Source of the DNA: Rhodobacterales bacterium
GTDB lineage: Bacteria > Pseudomonadota > Alphaproteobacteria > Caulobacterales > Hyphomonadaceae
DNA length: 64,000 bases
Assembly: GCA_014763715.1 (NCBI GenBank)
Contig: JACXUV010000002.1
Coordinates: 1-64,000, forward strand
Direction of reading: 5' to 3'
Positions within the stretch are counted from its first letter, which is position 1. Every line of letters begins with the position of its first letter. Below are positions 32,322-43,786 of this stretch, piece by piece. The notes under the pieces were generated by a model that saw only the letters and a list, made by a program, of their open reading frames with translations, did no database searches and was not told the origin of the DNA. Position numbers and translations under genes: made by a program.

Positions 32322-33551
32322 ATGGCTGACGATCTGGGCTCAAGCCCCAAGGTGCCGCAATCCATCATCGAAGTGACGGCCTTCATGCCGGAGGCGCGGC
32401 GCGACCCGCACCCGCCCCTGAAGGCCCTGCGTGAGCAATGCCCTGTCATGCGCGACGAGATGGCGAAAACCTGGTTTCTGACCCGCTATGAAGACGTGCG
32501 CACCACCGTCAACGACCGCAGCTTCGTCCGCCATCCGCTGAATGCCGAGGAAGGTTCCATCTCGCGCCAGCTCATCGACGAGGAAAGCCCGCGCCGCATC
32601 TCGATCCTCTTCATGGACGATCCTGATCATGCCCGCGTGCGCCCGCCGCTCGCCAAGGCTTTCTATGCCCGCATCAACAAGATGAAGGACCAGATCGAAG
32701 CCATCGTCGACGACACGATCGACGCTGCCCCGGCCAGCGGCGTGTTCGACCTGATGGCCGAGATCGCCGTGCCGATCCCGGTGACCGTGATCGCGCGAAT
32801 TCTCGGTGTTGATGAAGAGCGCCTCGCCGAATTCCGGGAATGGTCCGAAGCGGTGATCCTCGGCCTGAACCCGGTGCGCACACCGGAAGAGACCGAACGC
32901 ATGATCGCGGGCGGCGCCGCGCTCGATGCCTATTTTACCGAATTGATGGAACGCCGCCGTAAAGTGCCTGAAGACGATCTCATCACGGACATGGTCCAGC
33001 TTCAGGCATCTGGCGAAGCTCCGCTGTCGGATGATGAAGTCCGCATCAATCTTCAGGCCCTTCTGGTTGGCGGGAACCTCACCACGACAGACCTGATCGG
33101 CAATGGCGTCTGGCTGTTCCTGACCCATCCGGACCAGCTCGCCGCGCTGAAGGCCGATCCCGGCCTCGCCAGCCAGGCGGTTGAGGAAGTGCTGCGCTAT
33201 GAGGCGCCCGTTTCCGCCACCTCGCGCATTGCCGAGGCCGACAAGCAGGTCGCCGGCTGCCCGGTCAAGGAACACCAGGTTGTCTTCTGCTCCCTCGCCT
33301 CCGCCAATCGCGACACGGAAACGTTCGAGGCCCCCGACGCATTCGACATCACGAAGAAACGCGCCAGCCATGTCGCCTTCGGGGGCGGGCCTCATATCTG
33401 CATCGGCGCCCCCCTTGCCCGCATGGAGGCAAGGCGCGTCTACCAGAAACTCTTCGAACGCTATCCGGACATGAAGCTGCCGGAACAGGACATCGCCTGG
33501 CGCGCCCTCCCCTTCTTCCGCGGCATCGAAAAACTGGATGTTGCGGTGTGA
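32322..33551 (+). CDS. Cytochrome P450
   Basis: A 409-residue soluble bacterial P450. The heme-binding signature FGGGPHICIGAPLARME puts the axial thiolate at Cys360. The ExxR motif lies in VEEVLRYEAPVSATSRIA. The I-helix reads LLVGGNLTTTDLIGN, with GGN-L-TTT instead of the usual A-G-x-D/E-T, so the acidic residue is Asn or absent while Thr is kept. No redox partner gene is next to it. It lies 77 bases after the thioesterases, preceded by CCGGAGGAAAC as ribosome-binding site. Substrate unknown. Confidence 0.93.
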   Translation: MADDLGSSPKVPQSIIEVTAFMPEARRDPHPPLKALREQCPVMRDEMAKTWFLTRYEDVRTTVNDRSFVRHPLNAEEGSISRQLIDEESPRRISILFMDDPDHARVRPPLAKAFYARINKMKDQIEAIVDDTIDAAPASGVFDLMAEIAVPIPVTVIARILGVDEERLAEFREWSEAVILGLNPVRTPEETERMIAGGAALDAYFTELMERRRKVPEDDLITDMVQLQASGEAPLSDDEVRINLQALLVGGNLTTTDLIGNGVWLFLTHPDQLAALKADPGLASQAVEEVLRYEAPVSATSRIAEADKQVAGCPVKEHQVVFCSLASANRDTETFEAPDAFDITKKRASHVAFGGGPHICIGAPLARMEARRVYQKLFERYPDMKLPEQDIAWRALPFFRGIEKLDVAV

Positions 33552-33641
33552 GGCACGCTCCGGGTCCCGGTGCGCCACAGACAAGCCGTTAACGAACGGC
33601 CTGCGCGCGCCCATGGTGCAGCGCGCAAAAACGTGTCATAG

Positions 33642-35621
33642 GCGCCTCAAACCCCTCTGACAGGTCGATCGTGCCTCGATGACGCCGCCCAGACCGGCTC
33701 CGGCAAGACCGTCGCCTTTGGTCTTGCCATGGCCGGCGACCTGCTGGGCGAGGAAGACCGCCTCAGCCGCGCCGAGACGCCGCTTGCCCTCATCGTTGCT
33801 CCGACCCGTGAACTGGCCATGCAGGTCGCCCGCGAGCTGACCTGGCTGTACGGCCCGGCCGGCGCGCGCCTTGCCACCTGTGTTGGCGGCATGGACATGC
33901 GCGACGAGCGCAAGGCCCTCGCCCGCGGCGCGCATATCGTCGTCGGCACGCCGGGCCGCCTGTCGGACCATATCAAGCGCGGTTCGCTCGACACCGCCGG
34001 CATCCGCGTCGTCGTGCTGGATGAAGCCGACGAGATGCTGGACATGGGCTTCCGCGAAGAGCTGGAACATATCCTGGAAGGCACGCCGGAAACGCGCCGC
34101 ACCCTGATGTTCTCCGCGACTGTGCCGAAAGGCATCGCCAACCTCGCCGCGCGCTACCAGAAGGACGCCGAGCGCGTGCGCACCGAATCCGAACAGCGTC
34201 AGCATGGCGACATCGAATACCGCGCCCTTCTGGTTGCGCCGGGCGATGAAGAAAATGCCATCGTCAATATCGTGCGCCATTCCGACAGTGAGAGCGCGCT
34301 GGTCTTCTGCACCACACGCGCCGCCGTGAACAAGCTGATGAGCCGCATGGGCAATCGCGGTTTCCCGGTTGTCGCCCTTTCCGGCGAGCTCAGCCAGAAG
34401 GAGCGCACCAATGCGCTTCAGGCCCTGCGCGATGGCCGCGCCCGCGTCTGTATCGCCACCGATGTGGCCGCCCGCGGCCTTGACCTCGACAATCTGGGCC
34501 TCGTCATCCATGCTGACCTGCCGCGCGATCCCGCGACGCTGCTGCACCGCTCCGGCCGGACGGGCCGGGCCGGCCGCAAGGGCGTCAGCGCGCTGATCGT
34601 GGCACCGAAGGCCCGCCGCCGGGTCGAGCGCCTGCTGGGCGATGCGAAGATCGAAGCAACCTGGGGCACGCCGCCGTCGGCCGATGAGATCAACGCCCTC
34701 GACGATGCCCGCCTGCTGGCAGACCCGTCCCTCACCCGTCCGATCCATGAGAGCGAACGCGCCATGATCGACGCCCTGCTTGAGCAGCACGGCGCCGAAC
34801 AGGTCGCCGCCGCCTTCCTGCGCAAGCAGCGTGAAGGCCGCTCCGCCCCGGAAGACCTGCGCGAAGTGGACCTCACCCCGCCGAAGCGCCGCGAACGCAC
34901 AGAACGCGGCGACCGGGGCGACTGGGCCGACCGCGAACCCCGCGAAAAGCGTGGCAAATCCGAACGCAAGGGCTTCGATGATGCCGTCTGGGTGCAGCTG
35001 AATGTCGGCCGCAAGAAGAACGCCGAGGCGCGCTGGATCCTGCCGGTCCTGTGCAAGGCCGGAGGCCTCTCCCGCGACGATATCGGCGCCATCCGCATCA
35101 ATCCCTCCGACACCCATGTCGAGCTGACCCGTGAAGCCGCTCAGCGCTTCTTCGACACGATTGGCGATGGCGGCACGATCGAGAAAGGCCTGCGCGCCTC
35201 TCCGCTGGACGGAGCACCGCCTCCGCCTGCCCGGTTCGACCGGGAAGACCGTTTCGACCGGAGCGACCGCGACGAGCGTCCGGCCCCGCGCCTGCGCAAG
35301 AAACCCTACGATCCGGATGCCCCGCGCAACCTGTCGGGCAAGAAGCCCTTCAAGAAGAAATTCACGCCCGACGAGGCCCCGGCCGAGCGCAAGGCCTCCC
35401 CACAGACGGACTATATCCAGGACGACCGGGAAAAGCCCGCCAGACCGGAGAAGAAGTTCTCGAAAGTGCATGCCAAGGACGGCTGGAAGCCCCCGATGCG
35501 CGGCAAGGGCAAGCCAGCCGGAAAACCTGGCGCAAAAGGCCCGGCTAAAGGCGGTAAACCTGCCTTCCAGAAGGGTGGAAAACCCCCGAAAAAGGCCCGG
35601 AAACCAGCCCCCAGGGGCTGA
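33642..35621 (+). pseudogene. DEAD-box RNA helicase lacking its N terminus
   Basis: The open frame runs from just after a TAG (33639-33641) to 35621 without a usable start before the helicase core. Motif I is intact in the frame (QTGSGKT at 33690). The rest follows in order: PTRELAMQV, GTPGRL, VLDEADEMLDMGF, FSAT, ATDVAARGLD and HRSGRTGRAGRKG. The C-terminal half has a DbpA-like RNA-binding domain and a basic Gly/Lys/Pro-rich tail. Missing are the N-terminal 40 or so residues with the Q motif. The first in-frame ATG (33729) lies beyond motif I. So the gene is truncated by deletion or by assembly error. A longer out-of-frame ATG exists at 33679. Confidence 0.85.
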
Positions 35622-35631
35622 TCCGGCGAGG

Positions 35632-35675
35632 GGCGCTCCGGAAGCCATTTCCGGGCGCCACAACCCCCTGTTTTT
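35632..35675 (+). terminator. Possible terminator after the helicase gene
   Basis: GGCGC-t-CCGGAA pairs with TTCCGG-GCGCC (35632-35659) around GCCA. A short CTGTTTTT follows 12 bases later (35669-35675), so the T tract is not directly adjacent. It stands between the helicase stop and gyrB. Confidence 0.5.
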
Positions 35676-35708
35676 ACAAAGATAATTCGCACCCGCAATA
35701 AGCTGTAA

Positions 35709-38216
<2,508 letters not shown>

Positions 38217-38222
38217 CGCCGC

Positions 38223-39167
38223 TTAGCCTGCGCGATACAGCCTGCGGAATGCCCGCAGGAAGGGGCGTTGTTCCACGCCGAACGCCTCGGCGTGAAGATC
38301 GTACACAGACAATAGCTCCTGCCGGAAGGCATTGAACGCGTCCTCGTCATAGCGAAGCGGCGGGTTCGGTATGTAGCGCAGGCTTTCGATGCTTTCTCGG
38401 GTCATCGGCACAGCCTCTTCCGGCGGACGCCGGGATGCCTGACGGAACAGGATACTGTTCGCAGGTCCGACCGCCAGACTGAAAAGACGCGTGATATAAA
38501 CGCGGTGTGGTGCTGTCTCTCCCATGGCGCTGAACTGGCGCAGCATCTCGATCGTGACATCCGGCGCAGAGCGGTTCGCGCGCGGCACCTCCACTGGGGG
38601 CGCAAGCCCCAGATCGCCAAACACGGCCTCCAGCCACCCGGCCTCCTCCAGCCGGTAACGGCGCACTTCTGCCGGACGCAGATGCTGGACCAGTCCTTCC
38701 AGCCCATGCGCATAGGCATTGCTGTGCGGGGTCCAGTCGATCTCTGCATAAAGCTGGGAAATGCCCTTGGCGTTTGAAATCGTCTGCCGGTACAGCGACG
38801 CCAGGAAGGGATCCAGCGCACGCGACACCTGGATCAGGGTGAGCTGAACGCCTTCTCCCTCCAACCAGCCTGCGGCCTGCCGCAGCACCTTCGGAGAATA
38901 GCGGCCAATCCCGATGGCAATGAACTCACTGCTGAGCAGGCATTGCGTGGCCCCCACCGCCCGCGCCGCCTGCACCACGGCATCGACGCCGATCCGCCCG
39001 TCGATCCACTCATTGTTGATCTTCGTGTTTGCCGCCTCGTGATTGTGACGGAAGGAAGGGGGATAGAATATTCCCTGTGCAGACAGGCTTTCCCGCATGC
39101 CGCCAAAGCACTGTTGCAGCGTGGTCGACCCGCACTTTGGAAGCCCCACATGAATGATCAGCTGCAT
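38223..39167 (-). CDS. Sulfotransferase-like protein
   Basis: A 314-residue protein. The N terminus IHVGLPKCGSTTLQQCFGG has the PAPS-binding P-loop variant of sulfotransferases (KxGSTxLQ). The rest shows IQVSRALDPFLASLYRQT and YRLEEAGWLEAVFGDLGL, consistent with carbohydrate or lipid sulfotransferases. Substrate unknown. ATG at 39167 with CGGAAA was chosen; an open frame continues upstream to 39791 but looks non-coding. It converges with gyrB (stops at 38216 and 38223). Confidence 0.75.
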   Translation of the reverse strand: MQLIIHVGLPKCGSTTLQQCFGGMRESLSAQGIFYPPSFRHNHEAANTKINNEWIDGRIGVDAVVQAARAVGATQCLLSSEFIAIGIGRYSPKVLRQAAGWLEGEGVQLTLIQVSRALDPFLASLYRQTISNAKGISQLYAEIDWTPHSNAYAHGLEGLVQHLRPAEVRRYRLEEAGWLEAVFGDLGLAPPVEVPRANRSAPDVTIEMLRQFSAMGETAPHRVYITRLFSLAVGPANSILFRQASRRPPEEAVPMTRESIESLRYIPNPPLRYDEDAFNAFRQELLSVYDLHAEAFGVEQRPFLRAFRRLYRAG

Positions 39168-39297
39168 TTTCCGTTCGCTCCGTCCGCCCCCGCCGTCACG
39201 GTCTGCCTCCTGCCAGATGCCCATATTCCCCTCCCCTGTAAACATTCCGGCATGGGGAGAGAGAAGGTCTTCTCCCCCGCCTTCCGGCAGATGCGAC

Positions 39298-39379
39298 GGG
39301 TGGGTTGAGCGGAGTGATACCCACCGTTCGGATCTGCGGCACGTTCTGCTTGGTGGGTTACGCCTTTGGCTAACCCACC
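39298..39379. repeat. Pair of intergenic hairpin repeats (GGTGGGTTA type)
   Basis: Two neighbouring inverted repeats share the core GTGGGTT/CCCACC. The first pairs 39299-39304 with 39320-39325; the second is GGTGGGTTA (39352-39360) pairing with TAACCCACC (39371-39379). Together they fill the spacer upstream of the sulfotransferase gene. They look like a mobile palindromic repeat family. Confidence 0.65.
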
Positions 39380-39553
39380 TTACGGGTTTCACCCTCCCGC
39401 AGCCAAACTCCCCACATGCGTCACCCCCGGCCGCGGAGCGGTCTGGGGGCCCAGCTCTGAATGAGGCGACCGGGTGCGCCATGTGCGGTTGCGGTCCATC
39501 GTGCGCCGCAGCGCATGATGTACTCTGCTGAGGCGTTCCGAGATGGATCCCCA

Positions 39554-39711
39554 GACGGCTGCGCCGTCGGGGATGACGCGTGCGGAAAAATTGGGCCCTG
39601 TTCCACGGCCGCCGCGTGTCATCCCGGAATTTGCGGAGCAAATATCCGGGACGGGATGTGGTGTCGCCGCTGCAGCACTGGGGCCCGGATAAGCGCTTCG
39701 CGCTTTCCGGG
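39554..39711. repeat. Three palindromic elements ending in GGGATGAC
   Basis: Three hairpins lie in 158 bases: GACGGC/GCCGTC (39554-39568) followed by GGGGATGAC; CCCGGAATTTGC/GCAAATATCCGGG (39623-39650); and CCCGGATAAGCG/CGCTTTCCGGG (39684-39711) followed by GGGATGACAC. The middle one is flanked on the other side by GTGTCATCC, the reverse complement of the same tail. They are a REP-like repeat family. The remaining bases between 39168 and 39771 hold no gene I can support. Confidence 0.7.
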
Positions 39712-39771
39712 ATGACACATACGGGCGGGCCTCTATCCTCCCCTGAAGCGTTCGCCCTCATCCTTTGCGGC

Positions 39772-40140
39772 ATGCATCCGCAGCTCCGCATCTATTTCGA
39801 CTTTGTCTGGCCGATCTTCTGGCCATGGCTGGTCTGGAACCTGCTCCGTGTCGCCCGGTGGCACACGGAGACGGGGCGTGATGCGCTGATGGCGGTCGAC
39901 CGGTTCGGGAACATCCGTTTCGTCCGGATGTCAGACCCGCCGCCGCCCGATGATCTCTACACTTATGAAGCGCCGCGTGTGCCGCGATGGGAACGTCCTG
40001 CTGTCTGCAGTGACGTTCTCGACGCCGTGCGTGTGATGTCCGCGCTAGTCCGTTATGATCCGCTGAAGTCCGGTCTAGTCATCCATAGTCATGACATAGT
40101 CCGGATTGATCATGCGCTAAACGTGCGTGGTCCGCCCTAG
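39772..40140 (+). CDS. Hypothetical protein with N-terminal hydrophobic segment
   Basis: An open frame of 122 residues starting HPQLRIYFDFVWPIFWPWLV, which gives one aromatic-rich membrane-like helix. It is followed by a soluble part (RFGNIRFVRMSDPPPPDD and APRVPRWERP). No family is recognised and the ribosome-binding site is weak. It directly follows repeat elements, so its reality is uncertain, but the aromatic helix and lack of a competing frame support it. Confidence 0.4.
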   Translation: MHPQLRIYFDFVWPIFWPWLVWNLLRVARWHTETGRDALMAVDRFGNIRFVRMSDPPPPDDLYTYEAPRVPRWERPAVCSDVLDAVRVMSALVRYDPLKSGLVIHSHDIVRIDHALNVRGPP

Positions 40141-40337
40141 GCACGGCTCAATCCGAACTCAGCTTCCTGCACCGGACGGCACCCGCCGCGCCGGGCAAAT
40201 GTGCTGGCACAAGCAGCCATGCGGCTCACTTATGCTGCCCCGGCATAAGTCTTCTCTCCGGCCCTGCCCTTTCGTGCAGCGCGCCAGGCGTCATATTCGG
40301 CTCAACGCAAACACCACGGTACCCAAAGGAGCCTGTC

Positions 40338-41033
40338 ATGATTGAACTTCGTCCGTTCGACCGTCTCGGCCGTTTCCGCAATGAATGGCTGGACGCCAAT
40401 TACCATTTCTCGTTCTCGGGCTATCACGACCCGCGCCGCATGGGGGAAGGCGCCCTGCGCGTGTGGAACGATGACACGATCCAGCCGCACACCGGCTTCC
40501 CGCCGCATGGCCACCAGTCCATGGAAATCATCACCTATGTCCGCAAGGGCGCTATCACCCACAAGGACTCGATGGGCAATACCGGCCGCACCGAAGCCGG
40601 TGACGTGCAGGTGATGAGCGCCGGGGCCGGCGTGCAGCATTCCGAATGGAATGCCGACGACGAGACCTGCCAGCTGTTCCAGATCTGGATCCTGCCGCGC
40701 GAACAGGGCGGCCAGCCGGGCTGGGGCACGCGCCAGTTCCCGAAAGGCGACCGCTCCGGCAAGTGGACCGTTTTCGCCGCGAAGGATGGCGAAGGCGATG
40801 CCCTGCCGATCAAGCAGGACGCCAAGGTCATGGGCGCCACACTGCGCGCTGGCGATACGCTGGACTATGAAGTCGCCCCCGGCCGCCATGGCTATCTCGT
40901 ACTGGCCACCGGCTCGGTCAGCCTGAACGGCCAGGTCCTGAAAGCCCGCGACGGGGCCGCCATCACCGGCGCGGAGGCCCTGACGCTGAAAGGCATCGAA
41001 GACGCCGAAATCGTGTTTGTGGACACGATTTAA
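40338..41033 (+). CDS. Pirin-family protein
   Basis: A 231-residue bicupin of the Pirin/YhhW family. Metal-binding His appear in TGFPPHGHQSMEIITYV and in the GVQHSEWN segment. The first cupin is complete and the C-terminal half (DYEVAPGRHGYLVLATGSVSLNG) is the degenerate second cupin. Bacterial pirins can act as quercetinases or redox-linked regulators. AAGGAGCCTG precedes the ATG. It is not in an obvious operon. Confidence 0.93.
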   Translation: MIELRPFDRLGRFRNEWLDANYHFSFSGYHDPRRMGEGALRVWNDDTIQPHTGFPPHGHQSMEIITYVRKGAITHKDSMGNTGRTEAGDVQVMSAGAGVQHSEWNADDETCQLFQIWILPREQGGQPGWGTRQFPKGDRSGKWTVFAAKDGEGDALPIKQDAKVMGATLRAGDTLDYEVAPGRHGYLVLATGSVSLNGQVLKARDGAAITGAEALTLKGIEDAEIVFVDTI

Positions 41034-41114
41034 CGACACTTCACATCAGCGTGACTTCGGGATGCAGGGAGGTGATGGTAAGTTGATCGGAGACCTGAAT
41101 GGAGGTTCTGACCC

Positions 41115-41612
41115 ATGAAACTTGTTCCCATCACCGCCCTCGCCCTCCTGCTGGCCCCGGCCGCCATGGCAGCGGAAATCAACGTCTCCATCTCGGAGGA
41201 TTTCCAGACCAAGCTGCAGGATGATTATGGCACCCGCGAAGGTGAGTACCTGTCCAAGGAAGTGAAGGAAGACCTGACGCGCGAACTGGAAAAGGCCGGC
41301 GTGGATGTCGCCCGGATTGATGTGACCATTCTCGATGCGAAGCCATCCAAGCCGACCTTCAAGCAGCTCGGCGACAAGCCCGGCCTCGACTTTGGCGCCT
41401 CGCGCAGCCTTGGTGGCATGAAACTGTCCGCCGTGGCCTATGACGCCGGGGATGAGAAAACCAAGGAATATGAGTATTCCTGGTATGAGCATGATCTGCG
41501 CCAGACCGGCTTCACCACCTGGTACGATGCCAACCGCGCATCGAACCGGTTCGCCCGGAACTTCGTGGAAGATCTGAAGGAAGGTGAGCTGGCGAACCAG
41601 GACCCGTCCTGA
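41115..41612 (+). CDS. Secreted protein of unknown function
   Basis: A 165-residue protein with a clear Sec signal peptide (KLVPITALALLLAPAAMAA, cleavage after about residue 19). The mature part is charged and periplasmic: VSISEDFQTKLQDDYG, LTRELEKAGVDVARIDVTILDAKPSKPTF and a W-rich C terminus (YSWYEHDLRQTGFTTWYDA). No family is recognised. Its stop abuts the minus-strand queD stop (41612/41613). Confidence 0.72.
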   Translation: MKLVPITALALLLAPAAMAAEINVSISEDFQTKLQDDYGTREGEYLSKEVKEDLTRELEKAGVDVARIDVTILDAKPSKPTFKQLGDKPGLDFGASRSLGGMKLSAVAYDAGDEKTKEYEYSWYEHDLRQTGFTTWYDANRASNRFARNFVEDLKEGELANQDPS

Positions 41613-42032
41613 TTAAAGGACGAGTTCGCACCGCTCGTTGAGGCTGGGGCGCGCGATCGCAACGCGCTTCAGCCCCGGCAGCGCCTCTGCCAGGTCGGCA
41701 GCGACCCAGAGGCAGATCCGCTCCAGCGTCGGCACTTCAAGGCCGTCGATCTCGTTGAGCAGTTTGTGGTCCAGCTTTTCGGCCGTCGCGTTCAGGCAGG
41801 CCGTCAGATGGGCGAAGTCCTCAACCCATTGCTCGCCGGCTTTCACGACACCGGCCACGGTCGCTTCCAGGCGGAAGGAATGGCCGTGCATGTTCCGGTA
41901 AGGATGCCCTTCCGGCTTGCCGCCCATATAGTGCGCCGCCTCGAAATGCACCGCCTTGGAGATCTCGAACACGCGGCCCTCAGGGCTCAGGGCAGCCCGG
42001 TCAGTTTGTGCGTTTGCAAGCTCAGTCGCCAT
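41613..42032 (-). CDS. queD: QueD-like 6-carboxytetrahydropterin synthase family protein
   Basis: A 139-residue PTPS/QueD-fold protein in the queuosine (preQ0) pathway context. Zinc ligands appear as HFEAAHYM and MHGHSF. The E. coli QueD catalytic Cys in the segment EGHKCGRLHGHS is Tyr here (EGHPYRNMHGHS). The C-terminal Glu region is in RPSLNERCEL. Thus it is a variant whose normal chemistry is doubtful, though it sits right after queE. The ATG at 42032 overlaps the end of queE by 46 bases. Confidence 0.82.
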   Translation of the reverse strand: MATELANAQTDRAALSPEGRVFEISKAVHFEAAHYMGGKPEGHPYRNMHGHSFRLEATVAGVVKAGEQWVEDFAHLTACLNATAEKLDHKLLNEIDGLEVPTLERICLWVAADLAEALPGLKRVAIARPSLNERCELVL

Positions 42033-42634
42033 TGCGGATTCTTCAGACAGTAAGCAGCGGCAGCCTGCACATTGCTGGCCGCCTCGGAATTGTCCTTCGG
42101 TTGCAGGAAAAAGTGCTGAAAGTCCAGTTCCGTGAACCGTTCGGGCTGCGCTTCGGCCTCATCCTGCGGGTAGACCAGCTTGAGTTCATTGCCCTTTTTC
42201 AGCACCAGCGCCGCATTGGCCTTGGGGCTGACGCAGATCCAGTCCAGCCCCTCAGGGGGTTCGACCGTACCATTGGTCTCCACCGCGATCTCGAAGCCAG
42301 CGGCATGAAGCGCCGCGATCAGCGGCGGGTCGAGCTGAAGCAGCGGCTCCCCGCCGGTGCAGACGACATAGGGCCGGCCCGCCGTTTCGGCGTGGGCGCT
42401 CCAGATTCCGGAGACCAGCGCGGCGACCTCTTCGGGTGTCCTGTACTTGCCGCCATTCTCGCCATCGGTGCCGACAAAATCGGTGTCGCAGAACTGGCAG
42501 ACCGCCTTGGGCCGGTCGCGTTCGAGGCCGCTCCACAGATTGCAGCCGGCAAAGCGCAGGAAGACGGCGGCGCGCCCGGTCTGCGCGCCCTCCCCTTGCA
42601 GGGTGTAGAAGGCTTCCTTGACCGAATAGGTCAT
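41987..42634 (-). CDS. queE: 7-carboxy-7-deazaguanine synthase
   Basis: A radical-SAM enzyme that turns 6-carboxytetrahydropterin into 7-carboxy-7-deazaguanine in queuosine synthesis. The 215-residue protein has [22 protein letters not shown]. Its iron-sulfur cysteines are spaced C-x14-C-x2-C (CNLW..VCQFC), the spacing of the QueE subgroup with an extended cluster loop. TGGEPLLQ and ETNGT are the SAM-binding motifs. ATG at 42634 overlaps the queC stop (ATGA), indicating coupling. Confidence 0.95.
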   Translation of the reverse strand: MTYSVKEAFYTLQGEGAQTGRAAVFLRFAGCNLWSGLERDRPKAVCQFCDTDFVGTDGENGGKYRTPEEVAALVSGIWSAHAETAGRPYVVCTGGEPLLQLDPPLIAALHAAGFEIAVETNGTVEPPEGLDWICVSPKANAALVLKKGNELKLVYPQDEAEAQPERFTELDFQHFFLQPKDNSEAASNVQAAAAYCLKNPQWRLSLQTHKLTGLP

Positions 42635-43362
42635 CGCGACGCCTGCCAGCGCTCCCACCCGGCCGAACGCAGCTCGCAGGCCGGACAGGTGCCGCAGCCA
42701 TAGCCCCAGTCATGCCGGTGGCTGCGATCGCCGAGATAACAAGTGTGGGTGTCTTCCACGACCAGGTCGACCAGCGCCTGTCCGCCCAGCTCATACGCCA
42801 GCGCCCAGGTGCCCGCCTTGTCGATGTACATGAGCGGCGTCTCGATCGACATCGGCTTGTCGAGGCCAAGCCGCAGAGTCTCTGCCTGCGTCTGGATCGT
42901 GTCGTTCCGGCAATCCGGGTAGCCGGAATAGTCCGTCTCGCACATGCCGCCGACCAGAACGCCCGTGCCGCGGCGCACGGCGAGCGCGCCTGCCAGCGTC
43001 AGGAACAGGAGGTTGCGGCCGGGCACGAAGGTGGACGGCAGGCCTGCCTCGGTCGTCTCAATGGCCACATCATGGGTCATCGCCGTTTCGCCAAGGCTCT
43101 TCAGAACGGTGGCGTCGACCTGATGGTCCTCCCCCAGCCGAGCGGCCCAGCTCTCCTTCAGGCTCGCCATGCCGATCCGGACCTTTTCACGGCAGGTCAG
43201 CTCCACCGCATGGCGCTGGCCATAGTCGAAGCCGATCGTCTCGACCGTCTCAAACCGCTCCAGCGCCCAGGCGAGGCAGGTCGCGGAATCCTGTCCGCCC
43301 GAAAACAGGACCAGGGCCCGGCTTTCAGCCGGGTTTGCGGAGGAGGAAATCTTCGTGCTCAT
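42631..43362 (-). CDS. queC: 7-cyano-7-deazaguanine synthase
   Basis: An ATP-dependent enzyme that turns 7-carboxy-7-deazaguanine into preQ0. At 243 residues it matches. The PP-loop is [19 protein letters not shown]. Zinc ligands lie in the C-terminal [22 protein letters not shown] region. [13 protein letters not shown] and [16 protein letters not shown] are family signatures. It is the first gene of a queC-queE-queD operon read leftwards. I looked for a preQ1 riboswitch in the upstream 150 bases and saw none. Confidence 0.96.
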   Translation of the reverse strand: MSTKISSSANPAESRALVLFSGGQDSATCLAWALERFETVETIGFDYGQRHAVELTCREKVRIGMASLKESWAARLGEDHQVDATVLKSLGETAMTHDVAIETTEAGLPSTFVPGRNLLFLTLAGALAVRRGTGVLVGGMCETDYSGYPDCRNDTIQTQAETLRLGLDKPMSIETPLMYIDKAGTWALAYELGGQALVDLVVEDTHTCYLGDRSHRHDWGYGCGTCPACELRSAGWERWQASR

Positions 43363-43786
43363 GGCGCGCCTCTACCAGTCCCGGCCACCCCGGCCAAGCC
43401 GCGAAAACCGTGCGATCTCCGCCGCTGTTTCACAAGGGGAAGCCCGCCGGAAAGGGGGCGCCAGGCAAGTATTTCCGCCGATTCCGGCGCAAGTCTCTCT
43501 CCCTACAGGTGAATCGTCTTCGTTGCCTGCGATTTCAGGTGTGGCCCTGAAGACACGATTTGAGCCGATCAGAAGGCAGAAATTTGCAATTGGCCGCTTG
43601 GGAGGCCCGGACATCGCTCATTTTTTGCCTTTACGTAGCGTCCACCAGGCCAAACGTTCCAATTGAAAATATTGACTTTCCCTCGCGGCTGCCATTCGAT
43701 GGATTCTGAAGCATGTCCGAAAAGAGACAGCTCAGACAATTGCTCGACGCCTGCAATTCCGCTGGCCCGAGGGGAGGAAAAATTAA
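43363..43786 (+). promoter_or_regulatory. Non-coding spacer with likely promoter for the TonB receptor gene
   Basis: No gene is seen in these 424 bases between divergent queC and the receptor gene. A TTGACT at about 43673-43678 has a weak -10-like TTCGAT 17 bases later. A strong ribosome-binding site GAGGGGAGGAAAAA precedes the ATG (about 43769-43782). No Fur-box-like repeat was recognised. Confidence 0.35.

Noticed and set aside
33636-35663. 675-codon minus-strand frame covering the helicase gene
   Set aside because: It is the antisense shadow of a gene with unmistakable DEAD-box motifs; the composition is Gly/Ala/Arg-rich and no motif is seen.
38223-39791. Extended start for the sulfotransferase (522 codons)
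   Set aside because: The extra 200 codons run through palindromic repeats and have no protein character; the P-loop begins right after ATG 39167.
43363-43520. preQ1 riboswitch upstream of queC
   Set aside because: Neither the short preQ1-I pseudoknot core nor a preQ1-II core could be found in the 150 bases upstream of queC.
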